The notes: generated from the sequence alone by a model not told the origin. A stretch of DNA of 64,000 nucleotides from Prostheceraeus crozeri (GCA_907163375.1 CAJQUW010009087.1:248001-312000), one strand, 5' to 3'; counted from the stretch's first letter, positions 49,600-63,084 are shown. Numbers and translations: made by a program.

Positions 49600-50619
49600 T
49601 GGAAAAACGATTCAAACCTTGAGAATTGTCTCGAATACAGGTATTTCGTAGTGACTTCAGTTGACAAAGCCAGCAATAATTATGCATTCATTTGTAAGAA
49701 AGTTTAACTCATTACTCTGATGACCGAGTTGGGATTCAACTTCAATACCATGGCACCTACTGGTAATGGTACATATGTAACTTACTGACAAAAACGCAGT
49801 GGAAGTTATAAGTAATCGTAAATCCTTCATAAGTAAAAATTTTAACACAAATTGCAAAGAGATTGACATGAAACTATCAAAAATTTATTGGCTTCCTAAA
49901 CTGCACAAATCTCCTTATAAATTTCGCTTCATTGCAGGTGCCAAGCATTGTAGCACTAAACAGTTATCAGTAAAAATAAATAAAGGTTTGGCAGTAACCA
50001 GAGACCATTTCAAGAGATGCTGTTTGGCAATTCAAAACAAGACGGGTTTAAATTGTCACTGGAGGATTCTCCCAACTGAAGAATACTTATCTCGAACGCA
50101 ATTTTTCGCAGTTTGTGACATTCAGATCTTTGACTTCTCCAGATTATATAACAATTTTGATCAAACAGAAGTCATTAAGCATATGCACGAGTTACTGGAA
50201 ATAATTTTTAACGATACAAATTGAAAATTTCTTTGTATTAAGTTTGATAAAGCCTTCTTGTCAAACAAGCGATGTAAAGCCTTTATCAATTTTCCAAATA
50301 AAGTTTCAAAGCTGCAATCAGCATCATCAACAACGAAGCATGCATTACATTCAGTAACTTCATATTCAAACAAAAATGTGGGATTCCAATGGGAGGTAAC
50401 TGCAGTCCACTACTCGCCGATCTCTTCCTCCTTCGTTGTAAATTTAGCTACATGCAAAATCTGATGAAAGAGAAAAAGATTGGATTAGCACGATTACTGT
50501 CCAAGACCACCAGATATATCGATGACTTATGCATCTTCAATCACAAGCACTTTCACAAAATTATACCAAGCATCTATTCAGATAGCTTAAAAGCTAACAG
50601 AAATTTTTTGACATTTTGA
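49600..50619 (+). mobile_element. Penelope-like element 1, N-terminal and RT part
   Basis: Recognisable blocks: FVVTSVDKASNNYAFICKK (near 49650), IYWLPKLHKSPYKFRFIAG, FDFSRLYNNF, and RYIDDLCIFNHKHF with the RT catalytic IDD. The order and wording match the Naiad/Hydra-type branch of Penelope-like retroelements. Frames change several times, so it is dead. It stops at ~50619 where a different Penelope-like fragment begins; its probable C-terminal end is at 56687-56908. Confidence 0.75.
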
Positions 50620-51590
50620 AACATTTTGAAAACGAACTTTTTAAATCAATACCCGAACCATCCTTTTATGTCAGATATGTGGATGATATATACATGATTG
50701 TCAGCAGTGACAATGAGAGCGAACATTTATTCCGTATGTTTAATAGCAAACATCCGATGATAAATTTCACCAGAGAGACGGTAGATCATTTCCTCGACGT
50801 GAATCTACACAAACTGGAAGGCAAAATTTTGACGTCTGTCTACCGAAAGGATACCTACACTGGTTTATACAACAATTACGGTTCACTTTCACCAAAAAGG
50901 TACAAAATCAATTTGGTACGCACATTATTTCATCGAGCTCTATCATTGTGTTCAGCTCAGTACATTGAGCAAGAGTTTGAGCTTTTAAAACGTGTCCTAC
51001 GCAGCAACAGCTATCCAGATTGGTTTATTGTGAAGCATTCCCGACCACCGGAACCAAAGCATCCTACTGTGGAAAAGAAGATCTTCTTCAACATCCAATA
51101 CTACGGTGAAGCAAGTGAAGATATCGGGCGAAAGATAAAGCGTGAGATAGAACAAGTGTACCTTGCGGTTGAAGCTGTCCCGATTTTCAAGACGTCTACT
51201 CTGTGTCCAACTGCCGTGAAAGATCGACCTCCACTTTCCCGAAAACCGATAATTTTGTACCAATTTTCTTGTCCTTGCGGAGCAAGGTACATTGGGAAAA
51301 GCGAGCGTTGTCTTCATGTACGACAAAAGGAGCACATACCAGCATGGCTTGGAAAGGATGGCAATAGACCACGTTCTTCACAACCTCCTACACCAGCGGT
51401 TACCCGACATTTAATGACTTGTGAGCGAAAACCCGACTTACTAAATACTGAGGATTGTGGATTTAAGGTTTTAAATTCTTTTCAAAGTGACATTCACTTG
51501 AAGATAGCAGAGAGTGTTACCATCCATTTTCAAAAGCCTGATTTGTGTGTACAAAAAGATAGATTATTCATACTTCGGTTGTTGTAACAT
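50616..51590 (+). mobile_element. Penelope-like element 2: RT end plus GIY-YIG endonuclease
   Basis: A 323-codon open frame, 5'-truncated. It holds the RT catalytic box YVRYVDDIYMIV, the FLDVNLHKLEG segment, a helical linker (RALSLCSAQYIEQEFELL) and a GIY-YIG endonuclease with CPCGARYIGKSERCLHVRQKEH read as CPCGARYIGKS and RQKEH. This is the endonuclease-bearing Penelope/Neptune/Poseidon-type branch, not the branch of the fragment upstream. Integration relies on the endonuclease cutting target DNA. The open frame suggests a fairly recent 5'-truncated insertion. Confidence 0.85.
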
Positions 51591-52020
51591 TCTTGAGTTA
51601 TAGTTTTACTTTCTTTTTCTTCTGTCCCGTCCTGCATGTAAACAGTATTATTAATTTTTATTTTTTAACTTTCTAACTTCACCATTAATTTACTTGTTAT
51701 TTGTTTCAGTATTACTTATTTATTTATCTATATATTTTATTGCTGGGTTTTTATCATTTATATTTAGTTGAAATACTACTTACTTCATTCTTACTTCATT
51801 ACTTTTGCGTGTATCATATCATTGTACATATATATCCTTCTTGGTTTTATATTGATTTTGGTTCTTTCTTGACTTACTGATGCACTTATTTACAGTATTT
51901 TATTTTTGTGCATTTATTTGCAATGACATAAATTCTCTTATTTGCTGTATAGTCTGATGTTCTGACTTGTATCTGTTTGGATCGCGACAATTGCTCTATT
52001 GGCGCTGATTTGCATGTATC
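51591..52020. other. AT-rich 3' flank of Penelope-like element 2
   Basis: Low-complexity T-rich sequence, probably 3' untranslated region. No gene. Confidence 0.45.
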
Positions 52021-53151
52021 TACAGATTGTTTCATAAAAAATGGATCACCCTTAAACATCGCCTTAACTTCAACTTTGTCTAACTCCGCCAAACTTGAAC
52101 GAATTTCTCTGAAATTTGGAAGATATGTCAGTTGTGCTTACTAATATCATTGTTGGAAATTTCAAGCATGAACATTGAGTTGTTTTCCTGTTATAGATAA
52201 AAAAGTAGTAGATAATTTGATCTTCATTTAGCAATGTTACACAAAATCATACCTCACTCTTACAAAATTACATTTGTTTCCTTTGTTATGTAATATGTTG
52301 TTCTACAAGCCAAAAGCTATCAAGCAAAACAAAAATAAAGAAAATCGGTCAATCAGAGCCAGTATAGCACCATTATTCATCAACAACAATGTAACTGCTA
52401 CATGTGATTAACTGGACTTCATGTTCCATAGCTTCCTGACTTCGTAGCGGTGGTGTTTACAACACTCCTGATTGCTTTCAGCTAGAAATCTATCTCTTAC
52501 CGGTTGAAAGCAATAAAAGCACAAATGAACAATAACGAGATCGCATTCACAAAAGGCAAAGTGTCAACCTTGCTAGAACTACTTCACATACAGCAAGGAA
52601 CCATGAATTCTGAACGCTGTGTGAATGTTTTACGAAAGAACATTGGCCAAATGACAGATCAACGGTGATCCATCGACTTGGTTATTTATGGATGATAATG
52701 CTACGTGTCACAGGAGTAGTAGAGTCAACTTATGCAAGTCTCAATTAGGGCTTAGGACATTATCTTGGCCAGCTCGTTCTCCTGATCTGAATCCTATAGA
52801 AAATGTATGGAGTATTCTAAAACGTAACGTTCGTCGTTCACTGCTACCTACAGATGGCGTATCACAACTTATGTCACTGTTAAAAAGAGAGTGGAGAAAG
52901 TTAGATCAGTCAAAAATCAACGATATCATCGAATCAATGCCTAGACGAATTGGTAATGTCATTGACAATAAGGGTAGGGCCACAAAATATTAGCTTCTTA
53001 AGAACCGTTACTGTATCATAGCTTATTAGATTATATAAGGACATTTAAATATATTAGGGACATGAAATAACATGAAAAATGCTTTCTGTATCATACTTAT
53101 GTTTTATTTAGTCAAATTTTAGGATGATCCACTTTTTATGAAACGGACTTA
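52021..53151 (+). mobile_element. Tc1/mariner copy 1, internally shortened
   Basis: TA-flanked. Ends are CAGATTGTTTCATAAAAAATG and, inverted, AGTCCGTTTCATAAAAAGTGG. It keeps a transposase C-terminal piece at 52688-52993: MDDNATCH with the second catalytic Asp, and DLNPIENVWSILK with the third acidic residue (D-D-34-E type). The N-terminal DNA-binding part and first catalytic Asp are missing. Shorter than copy 2 by ~130 bp in the middle. Not autonomous. Confidence 0.88.
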
Positions 53152-55221
53152 GCTGGTCAAGAATTCGCAACTATTCAGGAACTTGCGAAAGCGGCTGACA
53201 GAATCATTCAGACGCGATCTACATCGTTTCATCATGTTGATTCGACGGAAACTTCAAAAGCACATAGTGTTGAGATCAATGCCTCATCTCGAAATTTCCG
53301 TCGACCACGTTCATCTGATCAACAACGCGAGTATAGCAAATCAAGCACTTCTAGTTCCCAGTCTAACATTTGCTTCTATCATTCCAAGTTCGGCCCTAAA
53401 GCTCGTCGTTGCCACCCTGGCTGTATATTTGAAAGCCTAACCACGCATCAAAATTCTGCATCGGGAAATGCCACAGCCGGTCGCTAGGCGTGGAGGCGGC
53501 CGGCGGAACCAAACGGAACACGCTATATGTTTGGGATTGTCGCACAGGCCAATTGTTTCTTGTTGATACTGGTGCTGACGTTTCAGTTGTTCCAGCTACT
53601 TCACAAGACAAGAACAATAGTGCTCCGACCGATCCTCTTATCGCTGCCAATGGCTCTATCATCCGAACATGGGGAACCAAAAAGTTCTCTCTCTCTCTAT
53701 TGGCGGGAAAAGATTATACTATCAAGAGTTTTACATCGCTGACGTAACAAAGCCAATTCTCGGCGCATATTTTTTTATAAACAATTATCTTGCCATCGAT
53801 CTACGTGGACGCCGTTTATTTGACTTGAATGATTTCTCTGTTTTCAATGCGAGAGTCCTCGAAAATTCATATCAAATTCATGGCCTCTCAGTTGCCACAG
53901 ATAACCAATATGCAACGATTGTGCGCGAATATCCTGACATTCTAGTACCACATTTTGACGTAAATAGAAACAAACACGGAATTGAACATCATATTGAAAC
54001 TCATGGTCCACCTGTCCATGCTAGAGCTAGACGCTTGGATTCAGCAAAATTGAATATTGCTCGTAACGAATTTCGGAAAATGGAACAGCTTGGTATTATC
54101 AGACCATCAAAATCTTCATGGTCTTCGCCACTTCACATGGTACCAAAATCATCTGGTGATTGGAGACCATGTGGAGATTATCGTCGTCTAAACGATGTAA
54201 TTGTTGCTGATAGATATCCCCTTCCACACATCCAAGATTTCAATAACAATCTTGCAGATGCTACTATATTTTCAAAAATCGATCTCGTTCGCGGATACCA
54301 TCAAATTCCCGTAGCAGCATCGTCTATTCCCAAAACCGAAGTCATCACTCCATTTGGATTCTTGCGAATGCCTTTGGGCTGAAAAACGCAGCTCAAGCAT
54401 TTAAACGTCTCATGAATGGAGTATTACAGGATTTACCATTTGTTTTCGTCTATCTGGATGACATACTTGTGGCGAGTAAGAATTCAAAAGAACATTGTGA
54501 ACACTTACGCCATGCTTTCCGCCTCTTATCTGATAATGGCCTTGTTATCAACAGAGCAAAAAGCGAATTTGGTGTTTCTGAGCTCAAATTTCTTGGTCAC
54601 AAGATTACAAGTACCGGGATTCTTCCTTTGATTGATCGTGTAGAAACAATGATCAATTTCCCAAACCTTCCACGCGCTCAGAACTTCAACGATTTTTGGG
54701 TATGATCAATTATTATCACCGATTTTTACCAAATATTTCCGGCAAGCTCGCTTCACTGCATTCGCAAGCATCTGGTTGTGGACAAGCAATTGAATGGACA
54801 GATACATGTCAGACTGCTTTTGATGAGGCGAAACGTGCACTTACTAAAGCTGCACTTCTGTATCATCCTCGACCTGATGCCTCCTCTAGTATCACAGTTG
54901 ATGCCTCGGACTCTGCAATTGGAGCACAACTTGAACAAAAACATAGTGGAACATGGGTTCCAATAGCTTTCTTCTCCCGAAAACTTTCAGCAGCCGAAAG
55001 AAATTATAGTGTTTTTGATCGTGAATTGCTTGCAGCTTATGCAGCCATAAAACACTTTCAGCACTTCATCGAAGGTCGTGAATTTACACTTTTCACAGAT
55101 CATAAACCTTTGACTTATTGTTTGAACAGTCAAACCAGTCGTTCACCTAGACAAATCCGTCATATGTCTTTCATCAGTGAATTCACAACAAACATCAGAC
55201 ATGTGCAAGGCAAATTTAATG
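53152..55221 (+). mobile_element. Ty3/Gypsy LTR retrotransposon internal fragment (fossil)
   Basis: Parts in order: end of Gag with a zinc-knuckle-like CFYHSKFGPKARRCHPGC, retropepsin with LVDTGADVSVVP, reverse transcriptase with [28 protein letters not shown] and FVYLDDILVASK, and RNase H with DASDSAIGAQL and FTDHKPLTY. No LTR and no integrase are seen. The knuckle style is common in arthropod Gypsy elements. Broken, about three breaks. It is exactly bracketed by the two Tc1 copies. Age: moderately old by decay, not measurable without LTRs. Confidence 0.9.
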
Positions 55222-56484
55222 TACAGTCCGTTTCATAAAAAGGGGATCATCCTAAAATTTGACTAAATAAAACATAAGTATGATACAGAAAGCATTTTTT
55301 ATGTTATTTCATGTCCCTAATATATTTAAATGTCCTTATATAATCTGATAAGCTATGATACAGTAACGGTTCTTAAGAAGCTAATATTTTGTGGCCCTAC
55401 CCTTATTGTCAATGACATTACCAATTCGTCTAGGCATTGATTCGATGATATCGTTGATTTTTGACTGATCTAACTTTCTCCACTCTCTTTTTAACAGTGA
55501 CGTAAGTTGTGATACGCCATCTGTATGTAGCAGTGAACGACGAACGTTACGTTTTAGAATACTCCATACATTTTCTATGGGATTCAGATCAGGAGAACGA
55601 GCTGGCCAAGATAATGTCCTAAGCCCTAATTGAGACTTGCATAAGTTGACTCTACTACTCCTGTGACACGTAGCATTATCATCCATAAATAACCAAGTCG
55701 ATGGATCACCGTTGATCTGTCATTTGGCCAATGTTCTTTCGTAAAACATTCACATAGCGTTCAGAATTCATGGTTCCTTGCTGTATGTGAAGTTCAGAGC
55801 GGCCATTGGTCCAAATGCCAGCCCAAATCAGTAGAGTCGCACCACCTTGTACCCGGGAACGATGTAAATGTCTCGGAATTTCCTGATCAGATTTTATCCC
55901 TAATCTCAATCGACCATCACTATCCTTCAGACGGACTGATGCCTTTGCCTTTTGTGAATGCGATCTCGTTATTGTTCATTTGTGCTTTGTAGTGTTTTCA
56001 ACCAGTAAGAGATAGATTTCTAGCTGAAAGCAATCAGGAGTGCTGCCAACACCACCGCAACGAAGTCAGGAAGCTATGGAACATGAAGTCCAGTTAATCA
56101 CATGTAGCAGTTACATTGTTGTTGATGAATAATGGTGCTATACTGGATCTGATTGACCGATTTTCTTTATTTTTGTTTTGCTTGATAGCTTTTGGCTTGT
56201 AGAATAACATATTACATAACAAAGGAAACAAATGTAATTTTATAAGATTGAGGTATGATTTTGTGTAACATTGCTAAATGAAGATCAAATTATCTACCAC
56301 TTTTTTATCTATAACAGGAAAACAACTCAATATTCATGCTCGAAATTTCCAACAATGATATTAGTAAGCACAACTGATATATCTTCCAAATTTCAGAGAA
56401 ATTCGTTCAAGTTTGGCGGAGTTAGACAAAGTTGAAGTTAAGGCGATGTTTAAGGGTGATCCATTTTTTATGAAACAATCTGTA
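55222..56484 (-). mobile_element. Tc1/mariner copy 2, inverted relative to copy 1
   Basis: TA at both ends (55222-55223, 56483-56484). Same inverted ends as copy 1 (CAGTCCGTTTCATAAAAAGG). The transposase remnants are 55381-55686 (ATCH and DLNPIENVW boxes) and 55706-55909 (LLIWAGIWTNGRSELHIQQG), separated by a frame break. The N-terminal helix-turn-helix region is not recognisable. Almost identical to copy 1 outside the missing middle. Confidence 0.9.
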
Positions 56485-56686
56485 TTATCTATTGTCTTCA
56501 TTATCCGTGTAAATGTTCTGTGTGATTTCAACGTAGTGTGAACGATATTTATGTGTTGTCTGCTGCACCAAGTATTATATTGATCATTCTTGCAGTATGT
56601 CACATAGAGAGCAAGCGAGGCCCTGGCAATAGAAATGATAACGACAAAATACTTACTTCTGTCTCTATATAAATTTGCGCCCACGA

Positions 56687-56908
56687 AACGTTTATACTTC
56701 TGTTTATCATAAAGTGGACGACTTCAACTTTCCAGTAGCACTTTTGACAATTTCTGAGAATAATATGCACCACAAAATAGGTGTTAATGTTTTCAGCAGT
56801 CAGCTCATTAGATATGGTCGCATCTGCTCCTCATTAGAAGATTTCCTCATGAAATCGAAGAAAAGTTTCAGATTGGTGAGATCAAGGGGATACAGCAGCA
56901 GGGAATGA
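56687..56908 (+). mobile_element. Probable C-terminal end of Penelope-like element 1
   Basis: Translates as VYTSVYHKVDDFNFPV, then FSSQLIRYGRICSSLEDFL and RLVRSRGYSSRE. This wording is typical of the end of Naiad/Hydra-type Penelope RT proteins (TSVYDK-DDFNF, SQLVR--RIC). The matching front part ends at 50619, so ~6 kb of later insertions may separate the two. Confidence 0.6.
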
Positions 56909-59460
56909 ATAATATCTGCAGAAAGAGCACTGCATAGGCATGACAAGATCTTGAGAAAAATCGGACTTTATGCCTGCACACAAATTACAGTACGTCTTTG
57001 ATAATGATCGAAACCTTTAAGCTGTGAACATAATTAATAGGAACTACTAGGCTAAGCTGAAACTTGGGTATTAGAGCCCAAAGCGCCCTTAAGACCTATC
57101 TTTTTCCAAATAGCGTTGTTGAATAAGTGCTAATTAATTTTTGAATCACATGATATTAAAAACTGACCAAATAGGAATGGCGAGTCAAACAAATGAAATT
57201 CCTAGATGACAATATGTGCCCGACTTTTAGTGATCACATCACAATAAAAGATAGCAACTGAAATAAACGTTCATATTGATCATTGGAGGAAAGAACATTT
57301 TCACAATATGAATTGCACCGAATATTTAATTTCCTTTGTAAATGAAATCAAACATAAAAAAATCCGTGACATTATCACCGAAAATGTTCATTTTCGAATA
57401 ATGCATTTATAGTTCAGAGGGTCCTCGTTTTTGCGGGTTGTTAGAATTCATAAACTTTCTTCAACGATTAAAGTCTGCTCATTAATTGATGCGTAATCAG
57501 ATGTTCTAATTACGTCTTCATTTGTTGTCATTCCTATTTTCATTAAATGTCTTATTTTATTTGTGACAAAACTAGCTGCTAACTTGATTATCTTTTGGAT
57601 TGAACTGTCAAGATTTTTCGACAGAATTTTCAAGTCTAGCTCATATCAGGCTAATCATGATTTATTTTACGCCTCTGTAATTGCCGCCGTTTCTTAATCT
57701 TGACAATGACAATTGAAATAGAAACTGCGTAAATGGATATATCATATTTACACAGTTTTGAAATCGTGGAATTAGTGATGATGAGCCTGTGCAGATGTTA
57801 GAAGTGACATTGAAAATTATTGACAAGTTGATAATGACGAAGACAAATTGTCACCACGCAAATTCAGTCTTCCTTCCTGTTGTGTGGAGCATGTGCGTTG
57901 TTTCTCAACTAATCGCATCAATGACTTATTGATATTGCAATGATAATAACTGCGTCTGATTACTACCATTAGCTGAATGGCAATAAAACGTACCAAACTC
58001 CTTCCAATTTGACATTTCGATAGTACTTAGTAAAGGTGTGAGTAACGGTCAGGCTTGAGAATGAATTTCGTGTTCGGCTTGATAGCAAAATATTGGGACA
58101 CTATTTCCGGGTTATAAATTTATGATACTTAGAAGTTAATACATTGAATTATTATGTAGATATGCCTATGTTTTGTTATCTTCCTTCTAGATACACATGC
58201 ATGTATTTCAAAATGTACATGTATTCAAATTATTGTAGAATGTTCAATGAATGCTCTCAGTTACATATCTATTACCAGCAGCATACATTTCTTACTATAT
58301 CAAGCTACAGCCTAGCTTTTTCATGCGCATGTTGGCCTAATATTTGAAAAAATTATGATGAAACAAGATGCAACTCCTTATTCACGTGATGTTGCATCAT
58401 AACGTACGGGCAGCTTCGCTTTCAGGCGATGTTCAATATCATTCAGTCATGCATGAAGTGTTTTTGAGATGCCGTTTTTATTAATCAACATAATCCTAAC
58501 AATTTGTGATATTCACACTTCACTGACTCATGGATGCAATCAGGCAATATTACTGCAGAAATCAATGCAAATACTACATAACAGCTGAAATATTGGGAAA
58601 TGTATTCTCCACGCTCTCGGCAATTTGCTTTTCAATGTTTTTTCGGACATCAAATTTTGTGAATTTAGTGAATATTATGAATTTTTAATTTATAATTGTG
58701 AATCAATTTTATCAACACAATGAGACCAAATTAAGCAATCGCGAGGAGATGAATGAATTTCCTTTCTTTCATCTTCTTATAATTATCATTTATCAAGAAA
58801 CATGTAGATATCATAGCGTCTTTCATCCTCATGTCTAGGTCGACTGTACAAATTTTATGTTGAAATTACATTTCAAAAACAATGAGTAGCTAGGTGTTGG
58901 ACTTTTTTCAACAGTGGATGAGAATGAACGCCGACTGGTCATCGTGACAGCAATTGAAAGAAAACTGAATTCGAGTGAATATAATTTCAGAGTTTTCATA
59001 GATATCCCGAGCAAAATTGACATTTATCAGATGCGTTGGAACCGAAAACTTCTACCGACCTAAAAATATTTCAATTATCAAGATTTCTCTGAAACTGTAC
59101 AAAATCATTCCCTTCAAAAAAGCTAAATTAGAGCTCATTGATATGAATGAGAATTAAAATGCAGATACACAAAAGTGCACCTTTATACAAGAGCGTCAGA
59201 GCCAATTCATCCATGACATCCATTTTACTTGTAGTATTCTGCTAATTCATAATCGATAAAGTCATCGTCCTACATTTGATGAAGTCAATGCTCTTGAATA
59301 GGAAAGTAGCTGAACGAGCGCTTCAATTTTCAAATTTGACCGACCATAATCAGATATAAGCAAGTAGGCCTAATTCCGACATCTTCAATTCTACGTCATT
59401 CAACACAATTAATTGCTGCTATGAAATGCCTCTGTACAGCTTCTAGTTTTAGTTACATGT
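56909..59460. other. Host-like DNA, no supported gene
   Basis: AT-rich, no domain, repeat or RNA gene recognised. Short frames at 57448-57633, 58144-58347 and 58835-59023 are unsupported. Confidence 0.45.
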
Positions 59461-59469
59461 CAAGATTAT

Positions 59470-60220
59470 TGCATGATGAAATAATTCTATTGACAAACAT
59501 GTTTCAATACTTGAAAGTTCACCATCATCAGTGAACAGCAAAAGTGATGCATACGCAAAGACTTAAATACATCCGAAAGTTCATTCAAAAGGAGCGCGAG
59601 CAATAATAACAATAGGAAAGAAAAGCAGCTAAAATAACAACAATTGATCAGTCTGCGTCTGAGTATTCATGAGCTTCATTTTTTGGTTGATATAAGATTT
59701 TATCAGTAAAGTTTCTCCAATACGAGTATAATTGATATAGAATGGAGAACGACTTCTCACTTGGGAAATGGATATGTTGTGAGATTTCAGAGGCTGGTCT
59801 GCCGTTGACATGCTCTTTGATCCTAATGTGTAAGTGGCGATGAGTTTCTCCGATACAGCACTCTTGACAGTGTTCACAACTGTATTTGTATATTAAGGAG
59901 GAATGCTCGTCAAACGGAATAATGATTTATAATGATGAATAATCTTTATAGTGACATAAGTGTTGGGATTTGTACGTATTATAAGCTATCTTCAATTGAC
60001 ATGAAACTCATGAATACTCAGACGCAGACTGATCAATTGTTGCTATTTTAGTTGTTTTTCTTTGCTATTGCTATTATTGCTCGCGCTCCTTTTGAATGAA
60101 CTTTCGGATGTATTTAAGTCTTTGCATATGCATCACTTTTTTCCTTTCATCACTTTTGCTGTTCACTGATGATGGTACGCTTTCAAGTATTGAAACATGT
60201 TTGTCAATAGATTTATTTCA
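59470..60220 (-). mobile_element. Penelope-like element 3, 3' piece with inverted-repeat arms
   Basis: The loop, read on the minus strand from ~59885, gives CEHCQECCIGETHRHLHIR and then RIKEHVNG, a GIY-YIG endonuclease C-terminus (CIGET-R-L--R-KEH). The same ~205-bp flank occurs on both sides in inverted order: about 59470-59673 and 60007-60220, holding TCAGTCTGCGTCTGAGTATTC and GAACTTTCGGATGTATTTAA or complements. Penelope elements are known for tandem and inverted partial copies, which explains the arms. Endonuclease frame is short and 5'-truncated. Confidence 0.7.
60130..60200 (+). ncRNA. Hammerhead-ribozyme-like motif in a Penelope arm
   Basis: Near 60158 the arm reads CACTGATGATGGTAC, then GTATTGAAACATG: a CTGATGA core, a weak 5-bp stem (GGUAC/GUAUU) and GAAA, the order of a hammerhead. 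Penelope elements often carry hammerheads in such repeats. The stem relies on wobble pairs and the cleavage-site stem was not checked, so activity is doubtful. Confidence 0.3.
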
Positions 60221-60229
60221 TCATGCAAC

Positions 60230-63080
60230 CTCTACGGCAATTTTCTTTATTCAAGATTATTGCTTATATTGAATTGAATTTCCCTCCGTAGTTAATACGC
60301 TGCTTAGTTGAAATGTTTCACTTACTGATTCATAACAAGCTGATCAGGTGATGATGAGAACACGCTGTATTCTGTTAGTCACATTTGGAGCGACGTAAGC
60401 ACAAGGTATTCAATGATCGCAGCATCCCTCGAAGCATTGAAGTATTCCAACGTATAGCGGAAGGCTCTGAAATGTGAAATTCAACACTTCTCAAGGTTAC
60501 AAAAGTGAATAAAACCATGCAGCGGGCCATGTGGGAGGCTCACGACAAAATAAAATAGTACTACAAGGTGTAATTGAGACATGATCGAAAATAATTCTTT
60601 ATTCGTTTATCGGAACGCGTGCCTTCTATCTTAAATCCAATGATTACAGCAACTTCACATTTGTCCATGCGGATTTGAGAGCGCCATCAATTAACTTCAA
60701 TTAATTATTAAAAGTGGTCGGCATTATATTCTATTATAAATGACTGCTGGGATGATTTTCATCATCGTATGAGAAATCTTGCAAATAATAAAAGAGAAGT
60801 TATTTGGTTATTTATTTGTGAATCATGTGATGAAGAAATGTTACCGGAAGACATGCTGTATTTCTAGGGTAATGGCATTGCAGAAACATGCCTCCTCATT
60901 TTTCGGAAGAACGCCTTCAACGAAACTCTGGACTTAATTTAGCAGTCAGCTAGTTTATCACTGTTGGTTGTTTTCAATCAAGTATTTTGAATGAAGGTAT
61001 CAATTTATAATTCTAATGTGTAAATGTGGGCTATTTACTTCAATTTCATGGTAGCCTGTAGAGTTGGTTGATAGTTCATATCATGAAAGTTTGAAAAGCA
61101 TAGCAGACCTCCTCATGTTGGTAACATTTATAGATCTACATAATTTCATACAGAATTGATATCTGAATTTAGAATATTATTTCCACAAAACCGGAAGCAA
61201 CTTTGCTGAGAAAACAAGTCAAATATGTCCGAAATTAGTTTACACAAAAGCATGAATGCTGGAAATTTATGAAGGACTGCAGCAAAATGAAAACCGTGAA
61301 ATAATTAACTTTTCTTCAGATAGTGCATTAGAGAATTTGGAAATATATCGGTGATTTCCATAAAAAGTTTGATGCACATATCACAAAAGAACTAAAGCGA
61401 GGATTTTTTCTATATCGTCGAGGAATGGTAGCTAAGCCGATTCCTCATTGAAGGTTCGATGAAGTTCATCGAAGTCAGCATCCGCTACACTCCGCGGAAG
61501 TTGCAGAACATTTTCTTTCGTGTTGATACCTTTTTCTTTGCAGCATCAAACTATAAAGTATAAACGGCCATCTCATGCTGCTTTGCCATGACGTTGAACT
61601 CTTCCACCTTCCATCAGCATCTCCCTTGCTTTTTGAAGTTATAATTGGCCTGAAGAATTGATTGGTTGTATAAGATGTGTGAGACGAGCTGAGTAGGAGT
61701 TAACGCATTCATTGCTCGTTCAAACAAGAAATGAATCTGGCATTTTTCGTGTCATGATTTTCAACACTTCTTTTCTTCTTAACTTGTCTCGATAAAGGTG
61801 ACCATCGAAATGTCGACATCTTTATTTTACTTTTGTACTTTTCTCATTGTAACTTGGAATTGAACGGTCGTGAACTATGCTTTCTTCTTCTTTTTTGATG
61901 TCAAACAGTTGTTAATTGCACCTGTGGTAACTTAGTGCGCTTAAATATCTAATCCATTCAATGCCATTCTGTGACTGCAACACTGATATTCAGATACTCA
62001 GTACCCATATAGGCGTACTTACAACACTTTCAACCATAGAATTAGGCAGGTCGTCTCTTGGAAGCATCGCAACATGCATAGTGATCAGATATCTATGCTA
62101 TTGTCCCCTCTTGTCTATAGAGGACAATAGATAACTAGGGTGGCACCAGTTTGGGCCTTGGCCATAGAAATAGATTGTTTATCTGAAGTTGACTAGATGG
62201 TATGGCTTTGGCACATGGTCTAGTTCAGAACTTCTCTGACGTGGTTTTGAGATAACTTCTGATGTGAATGCTGTATAACCTACCTTTTTCACGCATAGCA
62301 AGATCTACATGAGGGATATCACCTGTTCGAAAATGAATGACCGTTTACAAACCCAGTAGACAACACGAAAGAAAAACGTCCAATGACAGTAAATATTAAG
62401 TATTGAAACTTTTCTTTCTGGTGAGTCCACAGGTAGATTTGCAAACGATATAACATTGAATGACGCATTCACAAATGACTCGGTTTTGGAATATTATTGT
62501 CTCGGTTATGAATGCATATTGGAGATATTTTATGTCCGCTCTAGATAACGCAGATATATAATAATCCGACCTCTATGGTAACATGTGATGCCAGTGAAAT
62601 GGCACAATATACTGACATAATACCATAGCAATCCAACAATGAGAAGCCCGTTCGATGCCAAGCACGTCAAATTGTACGAAGTTTCAGTGACTGTTATCAA
62701 CCGGATCACACAGCAAAAAGGCGCACACCACATCAAGTTCTACAGAGAAGTTCGTAAACGCATTATCGTGCTCCTGCCTTCTTTTTTTAATAATGATCGG
62801 AAGGATTAGCATTATTGACAACACCCGTGGACAATGATCTGATTTCTCCGAATCTGAAGGAATGGTGGCGATCGGAGAATTTTGAAGGAGCTCACAGCAA
62901 TCCGCAACCGACGCACGACTGTTTTTCCTATCACAGTAAAGCATTGAGAATTTCTTTTTGCTCACTTAGTAAGCTCCTGCATGTGCCGTTCAGGATCAGT
63001 TTGCACTTCTAGTGAAGTGATACGCTTAAACATTCTAATTCTGAGATAGCAACTGCTTCCAAGCGACTTCGGAGAATCAA
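60230..63080. other. Host-like DNA, no supported gene
   Basis: Probably intronic or intergenic DNA upstream or within the host gene that owns the Ig exon at 63616. No domain or repeat recognised. Short frames at 62530-62965 are unsupported. Confidence 0.45.
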
Positions 63081-63084
63081 TTGC

